A stretch of 64,000 bases of DNA from Streptomyces sp. AC512_CC834 (GTDB lineage Bacteria; Actinomycetota; Actinomycetes; Streptomycetales; Streptomycetaceae). The stretch lies in contig NZ_JAGMUO010000034.1 of the NCBI RefSeq assembly GCF_019049325.1, positions 79,195 to 143,194 of the forward strand, written 5' to 3'. The stretch's first letter is position 1. Every line of letters begins with the position of its first letter. The position numbers and the translations under genes were made by a program. Positions 8,561 through 16,265 of this stretch are shown piece after piece. The notes under the pieces were generated by a model. That model was not told the origin of the DNA. It searched no databases and saw only the letters and a list, made by a program, of their open reading frames with translations.

Positions 8561-8690
8561 CGAGGGCCGGCACGGCCCCCGCCCTCGCCGGCCTCCTGCC
8601 CCGTGCAGGTGGTAACGGCGCCCGAGCACCAACCGCCGGTACAGCTTCAGCAGTACCGAGTCGTCGAGGTCCCGGGTGCCGGACGGGCTG
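8561..8690 (-). pseudogene. remnant resembling 2-oxoacid dehydrogenase E1 alpha N terminus
   Basis: A short stretch, [18 protein letters not shown], resembles the first helix of E1 alpha subunits (LYRxxVLxRRxD), followed by a Gly/Arg-rich degenerate tail. It lies directly upstream of the E2 remnant on the same strand, which is the natural E1-E2 operon order, and this strengthens a weak match. There is no intact reading frame of useful length. Confidence 0.45.
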
Positions 8691-8758
8691 TCGATGAGGG
8701 CCGGTCTTCTCCGCACCAGCATTCGCGGCGGGATGCGGCGACGGCAGTCGGCCGATAC

Positions 8759-8880
8759 GGCTAGTACCTCATACCTACTCCCAACAGGCGACTGGCGGGC
8801 CCTTGTTCCGGACTCCACGCTGAAGTCACTCCCGCGGTGTCGCAGACCGCGGCTCCCCGCCAGCCAGGAGAGGTACTCCC
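8759..8880 (+). promoter_or_regulatory. trlG upstream region with shared trl motif
   Basis: GGCTAGTAC at 8759-8767 is the reverse complement of GTACTAGCC upstream of trlC. It is followed by an AT-rich run (CTCATACCTACTC) that could hold a -10 element. An AGGAGAGG ribosome site lies just before the trlG ATG at 8881. Confidence 0.45.
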
Positions 8881-9642
8881 ATGAACAGCACAGCCACGTC
8901 CCGACTCGTCGTCGGCGATCGGTTCCGCGACTTCGCCGGGGCCGTCGGCGCCGACACCTTCTCCGATCTCGCCCGCGCGCTCGACGCCGGCGACCTGGAC
9001 GCCGTCGACGGACCGGTGCGCGTGGTCACCGGCCAGGGCGTCGGCTCGTTCGAGGTCTCCTACCTCCAGGACGCCGTCGTCCGGCGGCGGTTGGACGACC
9101 GCATCACCCTCGTGCACGCCGCCGGGGAGCCCGCGCGCCGCCAGGAACTGCACAAGGCCCGAGAGGACAACGTGCTGGTGGCCGGCCTCACGCAGGTCGA
9201 CGACACCACCTACGAGGCCCGGCTCCGGCTGCACGACCACAACGAACTCCTCGTCGACGTGCAGGACCGCGTGCACGTGCAGGGCATGGTGGCCGTCGAG
9301 GCGGCACGCCAGATGTTCGTCGCCGTGGTGGAGCGCTACTTCACCGCGCGCTGGCCGCAGCAGCGCTACTACATCGTCCTGAACTCGATGAACACCACGT
9401 TCTCCAACTTCCTCTTCCCCGTCGGCGCCACCCTGCGGCTCACCGTGGACGCGTCCGACCTGTCGGAGCCGAGCAGGCTCACCGTCCGCACCACGGTGGT
9501 GGTCGAGCAGGCCGGCCGGGAGGCCGCCGGCGTCACCATCGACGCCGCCGCGTTCGCCCCCGGACTGCTGGAGGACAAGGAACTGCGCCGGGCCAAGAGC
9601 GCGGTGGCGAGCACGATGGACGCCGCGCTCACCACCGCGTGA
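8881..9642 (+). CDS. trlG: AfsA-type hotdog protein, probable TrlG
   Basis: 253 aa. It resembles the A-factor biosynthesis hotdog domain: ELHKAREDNVLVAG matches the H-K-x-x-E-x-N-V-L-V motif, and VHVQGMVAVEAARQMFVAVVERYF matches the segment around the conserved Glu-Ala-x-Arg-Gln. Classical AfsA has two such domains in ~300 aa; here only one is well formed and the N-terminal half is divergent. A butyrolactone-type signal synthase role is possible, but its place between trlF and trlH, two bases from trlH, suggests an acyl-thioester role in the tropolone pathway. The function is not established by the sequence. Confidence 0.7.
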   Translation: MNSTATSRLVVGDRFRDFAGAVGADTFSDLARALDAGDLDAVDGPVRVVTGQGVGSFEVSYLQDAVVRRRLDDRITLVHAAGEPARRQELHKAREDNVLVAGLTQVDDTTYEARLRLHDHNELLVDVQDRVHVQGMVAVEAARQMFVAVVERYFTARWPQQRYYIVLNSMNTTFSNFLFPVGATLRLTVDASDLSEPSRLTVRTTVVVEQAGREAAGVTIDAAAFAPGLLEDKELRRAKSAVASTMDAALTTA

Positions 9643-9643
9643 C

Positions 9644-10846
9644 ATGACGACGCCGGTACAGGACACCCAACCGCGTCCCACGCCGGGACGTATCCCGCGC
9701 CCCTGGCGGCTGACATACCTGGGGCCCCAGGGCACCTTCACCGAACGGGCGCTGCGCACCCTCCCGGAGGCCGACGGCTCCCGGCTGCTGCCGGCCGCCA
9801 CGGCCGCCCGGGCACTGGAGCTGGTGCACCGGGGCGACGCCGACGCCGCGATGCTGCCTGTGCACAACACGGTGGCCGGACCGGTCGGGGACTCGGTGCG
9901 CGCGCTCGCCGAGTCACCCGCGCCGGGCGTCCTGCGCGAGGTCGTGCTCCCCGTCGAGTTCGCCCTGCTGGTGCGCCCCGGCACCCCGCTCGCCGCCATC
10001 CGCACGGTGAGCGGCCACCCGCACGCCGGGGCGCAGGTCGGCGGCTGGCTGGCCGGGCGGCTGCCCCGGGCGCGCTGGCTGCCGGCGCCGTCCAACGCCG
10101 AGGCCGCGCGCCGGGTCAGGGACGGCGCGTGCGACGCCGCGGTGGCCGGTGACTTCACCGCCGCCCACTACGGCCTGGGGGTGCTGGTCGCCGGCATCCA
10201 GGACACCGCCGGCGCGGCCACCCGGTTCCTGCTGTGCGCGCGCTCCGGCGCCCGCGTCGTTCCGCCCGTCCGGCAGGCCGACCGCACCTCGCTGGTCGGA
10301 CGTATCGCGGGCCCGCCGGACGGCCTCGGCGCCCTCCTGGACGACCTGCGGCGCCACCCCTTCCTGCGGGCCGTGTCCCTGCACACCGTGCCCGACGGCC
10401 GCGGTGGCTCGGTCCTGTTCGCGGACTGCCCGGGCAGCGCCGAGCAGCCCGAGACCGCCCGCGCCGTCGGCCTGCTGCGCCTGCGCCTGCCCGCGCTGCG
10501 GTCCCTGGGGTCGTACGCCTCGGCGCCCTGCGCCCCACCGCCGTACGAACGGAGACTGAAGACGATGCACAGCGAGACGACCACCGCCGGCGAAGCAGCG
10601 CCCAGGGACATCGCCCGACTGCGGGAGCGGATCGACGACCTGGACCGCTCCCTCATCGGCACGCTGAAGCAGCGGCTGGAGACCTCCCGGGAGATCCAGC
10701 GCATCCGTACCGGCGGGGGCGGTGCCCCGCTGGACTCCGGACGCGAGCTGTCCGTCCGGGGCCGGTACGCCGAGGAACTGGGGGAGGGCGGGGCGGGCCT
10801 CGCCGAGGCGCTGCTGGAGATGTGCCGGGGGCGGTCACCGCGGTGA
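9644..10846 (+). CDS. trlH: bifunctional prephenate dehydratase-ACT-chorismate mutase, TrlH
   Basis: 400 aa in one frame. Residues ~25-200 are a prephenate dehydratase domain: LGPQGTFTERAL, MLPVHNTVAGPV in place of the usual P-I-E-N-S, and AAHYGLGVLVAGIQD..ATRFLL with the catalytic T-R-F. Residues ~210-300 look like a degenerate ACT domain. Residues ~315-395 are an AroQ chorismate mutase (IARLRERIDDLDRSLIGTLKQRLETSREI). The domain order is the reverse of the E. coli P-protein. The published TrlH has exactly this unusual order and feeds phenylpyruvate to the pathway. An internal ATG at 10565 with GGAG upstream could also give a free mutase. Confidence 0.92.
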   Translation: MTTPVQDTQPRPTPGRIPRPWRLTYLGPQGTFTERALRTLPEADGSRLLPAATAARALELVHRGDADAAMLPVHNTVAGPVGDSVRALAESPAPGVLREVVLPVEFALLVRPGTPLAAIRTVSGHPHAGAQVGGWLAGRLPRARWLPAPSNAEAARRVRDGACDAAVAGDFTAAHYGLGVLVAGIQDTAGAATRFLLCARSGARVVPPVRQADRTSLVGRIAGPPDGLGALLDDLRRHPFLRAVSLHTVPDGRGGSVLFADCPGSAEQPETARAVGLLRLRLPALRSLGSYASAPCAPPPYERRLKTMHSETTTAGEAAPRDIARLRERIDDLDRSLIGTLKQRLETSREIQRIRTGGGGAPLDSGRELSVRGRYAEELGEGGAGLAEALLEMCRGRSPR

Positions 10847-11502
10847 GTCCCCCATCGGGGACGGTGACACCGTCCCGCCGCCCGCGTCGCGGTCGTGAGG
10901 ACGTCCTCGCGGCCGCGACGGCTCTGTTCCACGAACGGGGTCACGACGCGACGAGCATGAGCGACATCGCCGACCGCCTCGGTGTCACCAAGGCGGCGCT
11001 GTACCGCCATGTGCGGGGTCGGGCCGAGGTGCTGCGCGAGGTCACCGGTCCGGTCCGCGCGCACCTGCGGTCGTTGCCGGCCGTGAGCGCCGCCGCGGAC
11101 GGCCGCTCACCCGTCGCCGAACTCACCGAACTGCTGGACGCGCTGGCCCGGGCGGCGGCGGCCGACCCGGTCCGCCACGCGGTGTTCTGGGGTGTGGGCG
11201 CCACACCGAGCCCGGACGCCGCGGACGCCGTGTGCCGGGCGTCCGTGGCCGGGCGGCTGGCCCATCTGCTGGCTCGGGCCGCCGGCCGGGGCGAGACACG
11301 ATGCGACCTCGGTCCGTCGGTCACCGCTCGCCTGCTCGTGGGCGCGGTCGTCGGCACGGCGGCGGGCGGAGCGGACGAGGGGGAAGTGTTCGGTGGTCGG
11401 CAGGGACCGGGCGGCGAGCCGGGGGCCGAGGGGTCACCCTCGGTCGTCGACGTCCTCCTCGACGGCCTGCTCCGGCCGCCGGCCGGCCCGCGGCGGCCCT
11501 GA
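10843..11502 (+). CDS. TetR-family regulator coupled to trlH
   Basis: 219 aa from GTG at 10843, overlapping the trlH stop (GTGA). The HTH is near the N terminus (ATSMSDIADRLGVTKAALYRHVRGRAEVL), with an alpha-helical ligand domain behind it. Translational coupling to trlH makes it a likely cluster regulator. It is not closely related to the other two TetR proteins in the island, and no operator for it is obvious. Its last 69 bp overlap the convergent LysR gene. Confidence 0.85.
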   Translation: MSPPSGTVTPSRRPRRGREDVLAAATALFHERGHDATSMSDIADRLGVTKAALYRHVRGRAEVLREVTGPVRAHLRSLPAVSAAADGRSPVAELTELLDALARAAAADPVRHAVFWGVGATPSPDAADAVCRASVAGRLAHLLARAAGRGETRCDLGPSVTARLLVGAVVGTAAGGADEGEVFGGRQGPGGEPGAEGSPSVVDVLLDGLLRPPAGPRRP

Positions 11503-12489
11503 GGGCGGCGCGGACGGCCGGGACGGGGACACAGGGCGGGTGAGCGCGGCCCGCACGGCCTCGCGCAGCCACACGTGCACGGGCTCGGTCTCGTGCCGCG
11601 GGTGCCACGCCTGGCAGATGCTGATGGGCTCGGTGGCCACCGGCAGGTCGAACAGCTCGACGCTCACCGACCGTCGCGCGCCGGCGGCGACCGAGCGGGG
11701 CATCGCGGTCACCAGGTCGCCCGTCGGGATCATCAGCAGCGCCTCGCCGTAGTTCGGCACGGACACGATCACCTCCCGGTGCAGACCGAGGGCGTGCAGC
11801 GCGGTGTCGATGGGTCCCGCCATACGGCCCTTGCGGGAGACGCTGACGTGCCGTGCCGAGGCGAACGCCTCCGCGGTCACCTCCGCGGCCAGCAGCGGGT
11901 GCCCGGCCCGCGCCACGCCCATGAACCGGTCCTCGAACAGCGGCTCGATCCGCAGCTCCGGGCTGGGTTCGTCGATGACGCCGACCTCGATGTCCACGAC
12001 GCCCTCCCGCAGGGGCGCGGTGCCGTGGTTGTTCTCCACCGCGAAGGCGAACCGGGCCAGCGGCACCTCCACGCTCGCCCGGTTCAGCAGAGCCGGCGCC
12101 AGCACCGCCGCGTACGCCTCGTCCGCCACGATGGTCAGCGTCCGGCTGACCCGGGAGAGGTCCTCCTGTCGGCTCGGGCTGAGCAGCGACTCCGCCTCCC
12201 ACATCAACGCCCTTACCTTCGGCCGGAGTTCCAAGGCCCGGGGGGTGGGCACCAGGCCCCGACCGGCGCGGACCAGGACGGGGTCGCCGAGGGCGAGGCG
12301 GATCTTGGCCAGCGTCCGGCTCATGGCGGGCGGGGACAGCGCCAGCCGTTCCGCCGCGCCCGTGACACTGCCCTCCTGCAGCAGCGCGTCCAGGGCCGGC
12401 AGCAGACGCAGGTCCACGTTCGGTCCGTGACGGCCGGACAGCTCGTCGGCCCATTCGTCCTGATGGCCGCCGACGCCGGTCTCGCTCAT
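11434..12489 (-). CDS. LysR-family regulator
   Basis: 351 aa from ATG at 12489 after GAGGGGAA. The N-terminal winged HTH (LRLLPALDALLQEGSVTGAAERLALSPPAMSRTLAKIRLALGDPVLVRAGRGLVPTPRA) and the substrate-binding domain are complete. The fold resembles NodD/PNPox-type LysR regulators with the degenerate helix SPPAMSRTLAKIR. The ATG overlaps the stop of the upstream 227-aa gene (ATGA), so the two are cotranslated. The C terminus runs 69 bp into the TetR gene on the other strand. The target is unknown; position suggests the tropolone cluster. Confidence 0.88.
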   Translation of the reverse strand: MSETGVGGHQDEWADELSGRHGPNVDLRLLPALDALLQEGSVTGAAERLALSPPAMSRTLAKIRLALGDPVLVRAGRGLVPTPRALELRPKVRALMWEAESLLSPSRQEDLSRVSRTLTIVADEAYAAVLAPALLNRASVEVPLARFAFAVENNHGTAPLREGVVDIEVGVIDEPSPELRIEPLFEDRFMGVARAGHPLLAAEVTAEAFASARHVSVSRKGRMAGPIDTALHALGLHREVIVSVPNYGEALLMIPTGDLVTAMPRSVAAGARRSVSVELFDLPVATEPISICQAWHPRHETEPVHVWLREAVRAALTRPVSPSRPSAPPSGPPRAGRRPEQAVEEDVDDRG

Positions 12490-13169
12490 CGCTTCCCCTC
12501 GACGGTGCCGGGCTCGTCGTGTCGTGGTCGCAGCCGCAGAACGACCACGAACGCCTCCCGCACCTGCGCGGACACGCGTGCTGCGGCGGTACCAAAATGT
12601 TCCACGTAGCGCAGGGCGGTGCCCGGCGTCTGCCTTTCCTCGAAGTCCCCGGTGGGTCGCGGCACGGCCGGGAGGGCGTCCGCGAACCGGGTGTTGAGCG
12701 GCGTGCCGATCTCCCGGCTGAAGCTGTTGACGCCGGAGCGCATGACGCACCTGCCGAGTGCGGCGACCGCCGTGCTGGACCCCGGACGGGCGCCGCCCGG
12801 CGCGGCGGTGGAATGCCGTACCGGGCCGGCCGGCGAGGAGGTGCTCACGAGGCGGGCACAGCCGGCGAACTTCTCGGTGTCGTCGGCGTGCACGAGCGCA
12901 CCGGTGCGCAGGTGCGGTTCGGCGGCCCGGACGACGTCGAGATCGACCCCGGCCGCCGCGCATTTTCCTTTGTGGAGATCGACGGTATAGAGCTGCCCCA
13001 TTCCATTGTCCTTCAGTGCCGCCGCGATATGGATGGCGGTGAAACTATAGGCGGCATATGCGGTACCGAATTCGAATTCGGTGCGGGGCCGCACAGCCCA
13101 GGATGTGGTGTGCCGTCGGGTGGTGTCGAGCCCCGCCGGTATGTCGTTCGAGAAAAGAGATGAGGTCAT
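12486..13169 (-). CDS. methyltransferase-like ORF, apparently degenerate
   Basis: 227 aa. Residues ~30-100 resemble the SAM-binding core of class I methyltransferases: EFGTAYAAYSFTAIHIAAAL as motif I, QLYTVDLHKGK as motif II. The remainder (Ser/Pro/Gly-rich to ~145, then a helical tail) matches nothing I recognise, and the total is short, so this may be a decayed or chimeric gene. Against pure decay, the frame is open throughout, has an AAAGG site ten bases before ATG, and overlaps the LysR start by ATGA, typical of a working operon. Its first third has lower GC than the rest of the island. Confidence 0.5.
   Translation of the reverse strand: MTSSLFSNDIPAGLDTTRRHTTSWAVRPRTEFEFGTAYAAYSFTAIHIAAALKDNGMGQLYTVDLHKGKCAAAGVDLDVVRAAEPHLRTGALVHADDTEKFAGCARLVSTSSPAGPVRHSTAAPGGARPGSSTAVAALGRCVMRSGVNSFSREIGTPLNTRFADALPAVPRPTGDFEERQTPGTALRYVEHFGTAAARVSAQVREAFVVVLRLRPRHDEPGTVEGKR
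13065..13082. repeat. 18-bp perfect palindrome inside the methyltransferase-like ORF
   Basis: ACCGAATTCGAATTCGGT is its own reverse complement. It lies about 90 bp inside the 5' end of the ORF, in a locally AT-rich patch, so it could be a regulator site; it may also be chance coding of the repeated Glu-Phe pair. Confidence 0.6.
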
Positions 13170-13573
13170 TCTTGCATTACCTTTCGAAGGTGTTTCAGGT
13201 GTGTCGATGTCTGATCAACGAGTGGGCTGGAGCGACCGTTCGGGAAGGCCGGGATTGGGAATGTTCAAGACCTTCGAATTAGCTGCGAAAGAGGGTTGTA
13301 AAGTATCCTGAGTGATGGCCGCCACCCCGACCAGGCAGATCACCGCCGCGTCGAATGCTTGGGTCGGAATGAATGATTCCGAAAAATACGAGATGGTGTT
13401 TGGTTTAGTGGGAAACTTGTTGCTGTGAAGTAACCCACGTTTAATCCACGGCTTCCACTTCGGCGCATATACTGTTTTCGCAACGGGTAATCGTTGACGT
13501 GCAACGGCGTGGGCGACGTGGCTCGCGTGTGCATCCTCGATGGGTGATGACCATGTATAGCAGGGGGAAAATC
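13170..13573. promoter_or_regulatory. AT-rich divergent intergenic region
   Basis: 404 bp between the leftward methyltransferase-like/LysR operon and the small LuxR gene. GC is clearly lower than in the surroundings and no convincing ORF is present. It probably holds both promoters. I could not pick out a reliable -10/-35 pair; a GGGGGAA ribosome site precedes the LuxR start. Confidence 0.5.
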
Positions 13574-13867
13574 ATGTCTCGCGCATCCCGTCCGACATCA
13601 GAGGGTCGGTTCTCTGCCTTGGGTTCCGAACGAACGGTGACGGACCTTGCGGTGCCGAGGGCGACCTCTTCGCTCACCCCGCGAGAACGTCAGGTTCTCG
13701 ACGGGATCAAAGAGGGCAACTCGAACAGGATGGTGGCACGGTTGCTGGGGATATCCGAGCGAACCGTCAAGGTCCATCTGCATTCGATATTCATCAAGTT
13801 GGGCGCGGCGTCCCGCACCGAGGCTGTCATCGAAGGCATAAGGAGTGGCTGCATCACTCTGCACTGA
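13574..13867 (+). CDS. small LuxR-type HTH regulator without receiver domain
   Basis: 97 aa from ATG at 13574, chosen because AGGGGGAA lies six bases upstream; upstream in-frame starts lack a site. Almost the whole C-terminal half is a GerE/LuxR helix-turn-helix: SLTPRERQVLDGIKEGNSNRMVARLLGISERTVKVHLHSIFIKLGAASRTEAV. The ~30-residue N terminus is unrelated to receiver or ligand domains, so this is an orphan DNA-binding protein. The AT-rich promoter region and the strong terminator behind it make it a stand-alone unit. It probably regulates the tropolone island; there is no direct evidence. Confidence 0.85.
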   Translation: MSRASRPTSEGRFSALGSERTVTDLAVPRATSSLTPRERQVLDGIKEGNSNRMVARLLGISERTVKVHLHSIFIKLGAASRTEAVIEGIRSGCITLH

Positions 13868-13873
13868 CCAAAC

Positions 13874-13911
13874 GGTGAGGGCCCCGGCGCGGTGCGCCCG
13901 GGGCCCTCACC
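13874..13911 (+). terminator. strong hairpin terminator after the LuxR gene
   Basis: Perfect 14-bp arms GGTGAGGGCCCCGG (13874-13887) and CCGGGGCCCTCACC (13898-13911) flank a 10-base loop, between the LuxR stop and the convergent TetR stop. It can serve both strands. Confidence 0.85.
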
Positions 13912-13939
13912 ATGTGTGCCGGGTGGAACCGGCCGGTGG

Positions 13940-14494
13940 TCAGGAGTCGCCGGCCGACAGCTCGCGCGCCAGGGCGAGCGTGAGCCGGGCCGTGCTGTCC
14001 ACCAGTTCCTTGTCGATCGGCGCACCGAAGACGAGCACACGGAAGTACAACGGGCCGAGGGCGAGATCGACGAGGTGGTCGACGCCCCGGTCGTCGACCG
14101 TGATCTCCTCACGGGCGAGGAGATCACGGAGCCCGGCGGCGTCCCGCCTCCGCTGCTCCCGCAGGAATCCGGTCCGCAGCGACGTCGCGGTGTCGTCGTT
14201 GAGCTGGGCGTGACCGAGAAGGGCCTGCAGCACCTGCCCGGCCGGCTCCTGGAAGAAGTCGGCCACCCGTCGTAGCTGGGACGTGAGTGCCTCCTCGGCG
14301 TCGACGCCGGCGTCAACGTGCCATTCCAGGGCCTCGCGGGCGTCGTCGGTGAGGGTGTCGAGGAGGATGTCGACCTTCGACTTCCACCAGCGGTAGATCG
14401 TCTGCTTGGCCACGCCGGCGCGCTGAGCGATGCCCTCGATGGTCAGGGCGGCGAACCCCCGCTCGACCAGGAGGTCGTCCGCGGCGTTCAGCAC
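13940..14494 (-). CDS. TetR-family regulator downstream of the MFS exporter
   Basis: 184 aa from GTG at 14494. The HTH (GIAQRAGVAKQTIYRWWKSKVDILLD) is nearly the same as in the TetR at 891-1634. The coding frame visibly continues upstream (SRTGPHRSESVRLAV, matching the paralogue's N-terminal arm) to a TGA near 14605 without any ATG, GTG or TTG. So either GTG at 14494 gives a protein lacking its N-terminal arm or a rare start (perhaps ATC) is used. It lies 179 bp behind the MFS gene and probably represses it through the operator at 16031-16073. Confidence 0.78.
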   Translation of the reverse strand: MLNAADDLLVERGFAALTIEGIAQRAGVAKQTIYRWWKSKVDILLDTLTDDAREALEWHVDAGVDAEEALTSQLRRVADFFQEPAGQVLQALLGHAQLNDDTATSLRTGFLREQRRRDAAGLRDLLAREEITVDDRGVDHLVDLALGPLYFRVLVFGAPIDKELVDSTARLTLALARELSAGDS

Positions 14495-14673
14495 GGCCAG
14501 CCGGACGCTCTCGCTGCGGTGGGGGCCGGTTCGGCTGATGACCGTGGTCTTCTCACCGGCCGGTCGTGGTTTCCGCGTGGTACCGATGGCTCCGTCAACC
14601 CTTCACGTCGTATCCGTCGCTGTGATTCTGACACAGCGGGGTTCGCCGCGAACGGGGCGCGGCGGACCCCCGC

Positions 14674-15900
14674 TCAGGCGGCCTTGCGGCCCGTCCGCAC
14701 CAGGCTGAGCAGCACACCGAGGGAGAGTGCGGCGACCACCGCGCTGAACGTCTCGCCGGCGGGGCGCAGGCTGGTCTCGCGGATCAGGACGCCCACGCCG
14801 ATCGCGGGCACCGCCAGCATCGAGTAGAGGATGGCGAAGAAGGTGGACACCGACGCGCCGCGGTGCTGCGGGGCGCTGCGGGTGGTGATGCCGCCGATGC
14901 CGTGTCCGACCGCGATGCCCGTCGCCAGTCCGTTGACCGTGGCCCCGACGAGCAGCGGGGCCAGGGTGCTGGTGGCCATCGCGGTGGCGATCAGGGCGGC
15001 CGCGACGATCAGGCCCAGGCAGGCCACGGGCAGCGCGGTGCCGGGCTTGAGGGTGCGGACGAGGAGCTGGCCGAGCGCGGTGCACGCGAAGGCGACGAAG
15101 ACGACGAGACCGGTCAGCGAGTGACTGGACTCGCGCAGCACCGTGCCCAGGAACAGGCCCGTCACGGCGGTCAGGACGCCGAGCACGGCGAAGCCGGCGC
15201 CCGCGGCCATCGCCGACCGCAGGAAGTCGGACCGGATCTCGCCCGGGATGTGCAACGGCTGGAACTGCAGGGAGAAACCGGACCGGTGGGCGGAGCTCTC
15301 GCCGTTCAGCAGGACGCCGAGGGCGGCGACGGCGGCGAGGACCAGCATGACGATCCAGGGGGTGCGCAGCGGGGACGGCGCGAGGTCCGCCAGGATGCCC
15401 GCCAGCAGGGTGCCGCACGCGAGCCCACCCATGTTCGCGAACAGGGCGACAGTGGCCGGCTTTACGCGACTGTGCTGCCCGAGCCGCTCGCTGAGCGAGG
15501 CCGTCGCGGCGCCGGTCACCAGCGCCGCGGAGAACCCGGAGACGATCCGGGCGACGATCACGGCGGTGACGTTCTGGGCAAGCAGGAACACCACCGCCGC
15601 CACCACGGACAACAGGGTGGCGGCGACGAGCACGGGCCGGCGCCCCACCTGGTCCGAGAGCCGGCCGAAGACCAGCAGCCCGAGGACGACCCCCAGCGCA
15701 TAGACGGCGAAGACCACGGTCACGGTGAACGGCGTGAAGCCGAACTCGTCGCCGTAGAGCGGGTAGAGGGGGGTGGGTGCGGTGGTGCCCGCCATGGTGA
15801 TCCAGAAGGCGAAGGCCACGCTGAACACGGCGAGGCCGGCGCCACGTGCCGTCGGTGGCGCGCCGGTCCGGTCGTCGGCGCGAACGGTCGAGTTCCCCAC
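14674..15900 (-). CDS. MFS drug-type exporter
   Basis: 408 aa from GTG at 15900, with AGAGG eight bases upstream. About twelve membrane segments are visible. The MFS signature between segments 2 and 3 reads GRLSDQVGRRPVLVAAT, and the protein begins with a 20-residue cytoplasmic tail. It resembles DHA1 multidrug/sugar-efflux proteins. Because it sits at the edge of the tropolone island and is paired with a TetR, export of or resistance to the cluster product is the simplest role, but this is inference. Confidence 0.85.
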   Translation of the reverse strand: MGNSTVRADDRTGAPPTARGAGLAVFSVAFAFWITMAGTTAPTPLYPLYGDEFGFTPFTVTVVFAVYALGVVLGLLVFGRLSDQVGRRPVLVAATLLSVVAAVVFLLAQNVTAVIVARIVSGFSAALVTGAATASLSERLGQHSRVKPATVALFANMGGLACGTLLAGILADLAPSPLRTPWIVMLVLAAVAALGVLLNGESSAHRSGFSLQFQPLHIPGEIRSDFLRSAMAAGAGFAVLGVLTAVTGLFLGTVLRESSHSLTGLVVFVAFACTALGQLLVRTLKPGTALPVACLGLIVAAALIATAMATSTLAPLLVGATVNGLATGIAVGHGIGGITTRSAPQHRGASVSTFFAILYSMLAVPAIGVGVLIRETSLRPAGETFSAVVAALSLGVLLSLVRTGRKAA

Positions 15901-16030
15901 TGCGGTGGCCTCTCATGAGCGATGGAAGAGCGGAAGGAGCGGTGCGGGCGGCCGCGCAAGCACGGCCAGGAGAAACGGGTACGACGTGCGGGCATGCGCA
16001 CAGGCATGGCGTACGCGCATGACAAGACTT

Positions 16031-16073
16031 ACCGTTGCGTCTACATGAGAGACTAGACCAGTCGGTGCGTCTA
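16031..16073 (-). promoter_or_regulatory. putative double TetR operator at the MFS exporter promoter
   Basis: Contains ACCGTTGCGTCTA (16031-16043), the exact reverse complement of the motif at 1626-1638, then TAGACCAGTCGGTGCGTCTA (16054-16073), an imperfect palindrome of the TAGAC-N-GTCTA type often bound by TetR proteins. GAGACTAGAC is also shared with 1621-1630. It lies ~130-175 bp upstream of the exporter start. Confidence 0.6.
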
Positions 16074-16265
16074 TTCAATGGCCGCGGGATGTACGGGGGG
16101 CGACGACTGTGGCCGTACCGACGGCGTCGTGCGCGCAGGCTGATCCGCACGGAGTACGCCGGGGACGGTGAGAAGGGCCGGACCGCAGAGAGTGTTCGCG
16201 CCGGTACGGCGTCTGTCGACGGTCCGGCGGGGGGCCGGTCCTGGGTGTTTCGGGACGCCGTCCGT
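16074..16265. other. non-coding stretch between the exporter promoter and the membrane protein gene
   Basis: Together with the operator and leader this completes the 365-bp gap 15901-16265. I see no gene, hairpin or repeat of note in this part. Confidence 0.4.

Noticed and set aside
8881..9642. true A-factor synthase making a gamma-butyrolactone signal
   Set aside because: Only one recognisable hotdog repeat and no butyrolactone receptor or reductase gene beside it; cluster position favours a tropolone role.
13340..13534. 64-aa minus-strand ORF in the AT-rich gap
   Set aside because: No ribosome site or recognisable sequence, and it overlaps the likely LuxR promoter.
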